Shown piece by piece: positions 62,000 through 64,000 of a stretch of 64,000 bases of DNA. The number at the start of each line of letters is the position of its first letter. The stretch's first letter is position 1. Under the pieces are notes generated by a model. That model was given only the letters and a program-made list of their open reading frames with translations, ran no database searches and was not told where the DNA came from. The position numbers were made by a program, and so were the translations under genes. The stretch comes from Thiosocius sp942490985 (GTDB lineage: Bacteria > Pseudomonadota > Gammaproteobacteria > Chromatiales > Chromatiaceae), in contig CALNYW010000005.1 in NCBI GenBank assembly GCA_942490985.1, forward strand, positions 496,001 to 560,000, written 5' to 3'.

Positions 62000-64000
62000 G
62001 GAGCGCGACCATAAGCGACCTCGTAGACATTGACGGGCTTATCGAGCGGAAGACTCGCCGACGCATCCTTCAACGTGTGGACATCGTTGGGCTGCTCAAC
62101 GGCACCTTGACAGCAAGGGCCGTCGCCAGCACCCCGGTGCCCGCAGCCATCCAGAGACCGAGCGCTATCCCCAGCGGCGCCCCAGCACCTCGTAGAAATC
62201 CCCTGAATGACCATATCGCCGGCCACCGGCAGGGTGATCACCAGCAGGCTTGCGGCACCGGCGACCCCGGCGGCTCAGAGACGGCCCGATGCCGGCGATA
62301 CCCGCAATCACGCCCAGCGGCACCCACAGGATCACCGCCTTGATCAGCAGATACACCGCGCCCTTCGCGCGCCCGAGACGCCCTTCAAGGCCTCTGCCAG
62401 CACTGCGTCTGGCTGCAACGGCAGCAACGCCAGCAGCACGACCACTAATCCCGCGGCAACGACCGGCCTGCGAGGAAAGGCCGCCACGGCGGCCAGCACC
62501 GGCAGTCCCGGCGCGACGCCGCTCGCGAGCATCAATGACAGCGCGACACAGACTGCCCAGATCATGACTACCGCCCGCCCGTCCAGGGCATCGGGCAGCA
62601 ACGAGGGGGCATCCTCGGGAAGCAGGCTAGCGATACCGGTGAGCAAGGCCCAGATGGACCGCGACGCGTACGGCGACAGGCTGCCGGCCCCCCCGGCAGA
62701 GCCCCCCGCAGAGTTACCTGCGCGCCGGTTTCCGTATGACGCGACCGCTCGGACGGTGCCTGCAAGGCCCCTACAGGCAAGACCCACTCCGCCGTCGAGA
62801 GGGGGGCCGGTCAATGGGTTTCTCCTGCCAACGCCACGCGAGCACCACGAGCCCGAAGTAACCGATCGCGCCGCCCAGCCATTCCAAAACAAGATCGGTG
62901 CTGCTCGCATGCTTTCCGACAACAGCCATCTGACCGAGCTCGATTCCGGACAGCCACAGACCCATCGCCGCAACGGCAGCGACATCGATCTATCCTACGG
63001 TAGTGAGCGGCACCTGAAAGGAGATCGCGCGTAGGCGATCGCGATCCCGAGTGGAATGGGAAGAACAGTGTCGCTGCAGGACCTCGGTGACGGCGATAGG
63101 GTGTACTGACGTAGTAGGCATGCAGCGGCGTCCCAAAGAACGACGCGGCCTGCTCGGAGGAAGCCACGCTCGAAGCCGAAATCGAACGGGTACCAGAAGA
63201 TCAAGCCAGGATCAATGCCCACAGCCCGAAGCCGAGAAGCCCTAGGTAGGTCTGGCGGTTCACCAAACGCGCATAATTCGCGGGTCGATCCCTTGCACGC
63301 GGTCGGGCCATCACCACGCCAATGGAGGCACCGAGCCAGGCCGTGAAGATATCGGTCACATCCGTCACCCGGGTGAACACGATCAGCTGACTGAGTTCCA
63401 GCGGCACCGCGGCGAATGCCGACCAAAGCCAGGCCCTCTGAGCCCCTTCTTCCCGGAGGCGATCAAGAGATAGCTGACCGGCACCCAAAGCAGGACATCT
63501 GTGATCAGGTTGTAGATATCCTGCGCCCTCAACTGAGCCTGATACGCGAAAGGCAGCAGATTGACTCTGCCGGCGCTCCACTTTTGGTACAGCTCCACCG
63601 GACTCGTCAGATCGAGCGGGAGGACGCCGTATCCGAAAGAGTACGGCGACATAGAGCCACAGAAGACGCTCCGCGATGCTCTGGGACCGCGGACCGTCTG
63701 CCAGCCCCTGAGCCAGACGGAGAAGACCTCGCCCTGCCAGAACCAGAGACCGATACCGATCAGGGCACCGACCGCCTGGGCCAAGACGTCGGAAGGAGAT
63801 GGGGTACGGCCCGAAAAAAGATCTGCGCGAACTCGACGGAGAAACTGACGAGCAGACAGGCAAGCCAGACCAGCCGCTGCGACCACGCCCCCAGCCAGGT
63901 CTCTTGGGGCCAGAGAGATCCCAACAGGAAGAAGGCGAGTGGGATCGTGAGAAGAACATTGGTGGCTACATCGATACGAGATCCGGAAAAGAATGGGCGA
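62000..64000 (-). pseudogene. VanZ-family membrane protein, frameshifted and cut by the window end
   Basis: Reading down from the end of the window, the minus strand encodes DVATNVLLTIPLAFFLLGSL and SVEFAQIFFRAVPH, then in another frame RTPSPSDVLAQAVGALIGIG. This is the D-x(3)-N, E-x(2)-Q and R-x(2)-D-x(2)-D pattern of VanZ domains. A second module shows LELSQLIVFTRVTDVTDIFT, and a third, weaker one GIELGQMAVVGKHASSTDL. Several frame changes separate them. The N terminus lies beyond position 64000, and the C-terminal boundary near 62000 is approximate. Such proteins occur in exopolysaccharide clusters. Confidence 0.55.

Noticed and set aside
58710..64000. Exosortase / PEP-CTERM system
   Set aside because: The ligase- and VanZ-type proteins suggest such a locus, but no exosortase or PEP-CTERM protein could be seen in the window.
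1..64000. CRISPR arrays, tRNA and rRNA genes, complete insertion sequences
   Set aside because: No direct-repeat array, cloverleaf or conserved rRNA block was noticed. I could not run a tRNA or repeat scanner, so a missed tRNA remains possible.

Overview
The window looks like chromosomal DNA of a chemolithotrophic, sulfur-oxidising gammaproteobacterium, probably Chromatiales-like (purple sulfur bacteria and their colourless or symbiotic relatives). The case rests on dissimilatory adenylylsulfate (APS) reductase genes aprBA, a qmoAB-hdrCB electron-transfer operon, a Gly/Tyr-rich secreted protein that resembles a sulfur-globule envelope protein, a periplasmic DsrE-like protein, and a CbbQ/CbbO-type activase pair. 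Genes are GC-rich and closely packed. No rRNA, tRNA or CRISPR array was seen.

Layout. 0.1-7.3 kb (minus): cbbO/norD-like gene, GGDEF-EAL protein, alpha/beta hydrolase, a type IV pilin-like protein and the cbbQ/norQ-like ATPase. 7.6-12.7 kb (plus): qmoA-qmoB-hdrC-hdrB, closed by a strong terminator. 12.8-14.1 kb: no intact gene; it holds the remains of a group II intron (minus) and hairpin-rich DNA. 14.1-17.0 kb (minus): HD-domain protein and a coupled receiver/CheC-like plus PAS-GGDEF pair. 17.0-17.8 kb (plus): sulfur-globule-like protein and a small membrane protein. 17.9-21.5 kb (minus): a three-gene operon of unknown function rich in coiled coil. 21.7-23.1 kb (minus): secreted repeat protein with a peptidoglycan-binding end. 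23.5-27.2 kb (minus): YkgJ-type cysteine-cluster protein, aprA and aprB.

27.6-32.4 kb (plus): thioredoxin/HEAT-like protein, a hypothetical protein, DUF423 protein, rRNA methyltransferase-like protein, an NtrC-family regulator, a good sigma-54 promoter, an ECF-like sigma factor and a receiver-domain stub. 32.4-44.4 kb is housekeeping: TPR protein, speA/speE, folA, a 44-codon ORF, thyA, lgt, an XRE regulator, rlmI, a YpfJ-type metalloprotease and a HerA-like ATPase. 44.5-51.2 kb: YyaL/DUF255 protein, DsrE-like protein, DUF3379-like protein, molybdopterin genes moaE-moaD-moeA and a PfkB kinase. 51.4-57.7 kb: dgkA and a glycine-cleavage operon gcvT-gcvH-gcvPA-tpx-gcvPB preceded by a tandem glycine riboswitch.

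57.7-64.0 kb (minus) is different in kind. Four consecutive surface-polysaccharide genes (a beta-propeller-like protein, two O-antigen-ligase-type membrane proteins and a VanZ-type protein) are each spread over two or three reading frames. Such dense frameshifting next to 57 kb of intact genes points to uncorrected indels in the assembly more than to a pseudogene cluster.

How the genes fit together: AprBA would oxidise sulfite plus AMP to APS, and Qmo/Hdr proteins would take up the electrons. Stored sulfur would lie in globules coated by the Sgp-like protein. The CbbQ/CbbO pair may activate RuBisCO, which is not in the window. Several c-di-GMP enzymes, an NtrC regulator and an ECF-like sigma factor form the regulatory layer.
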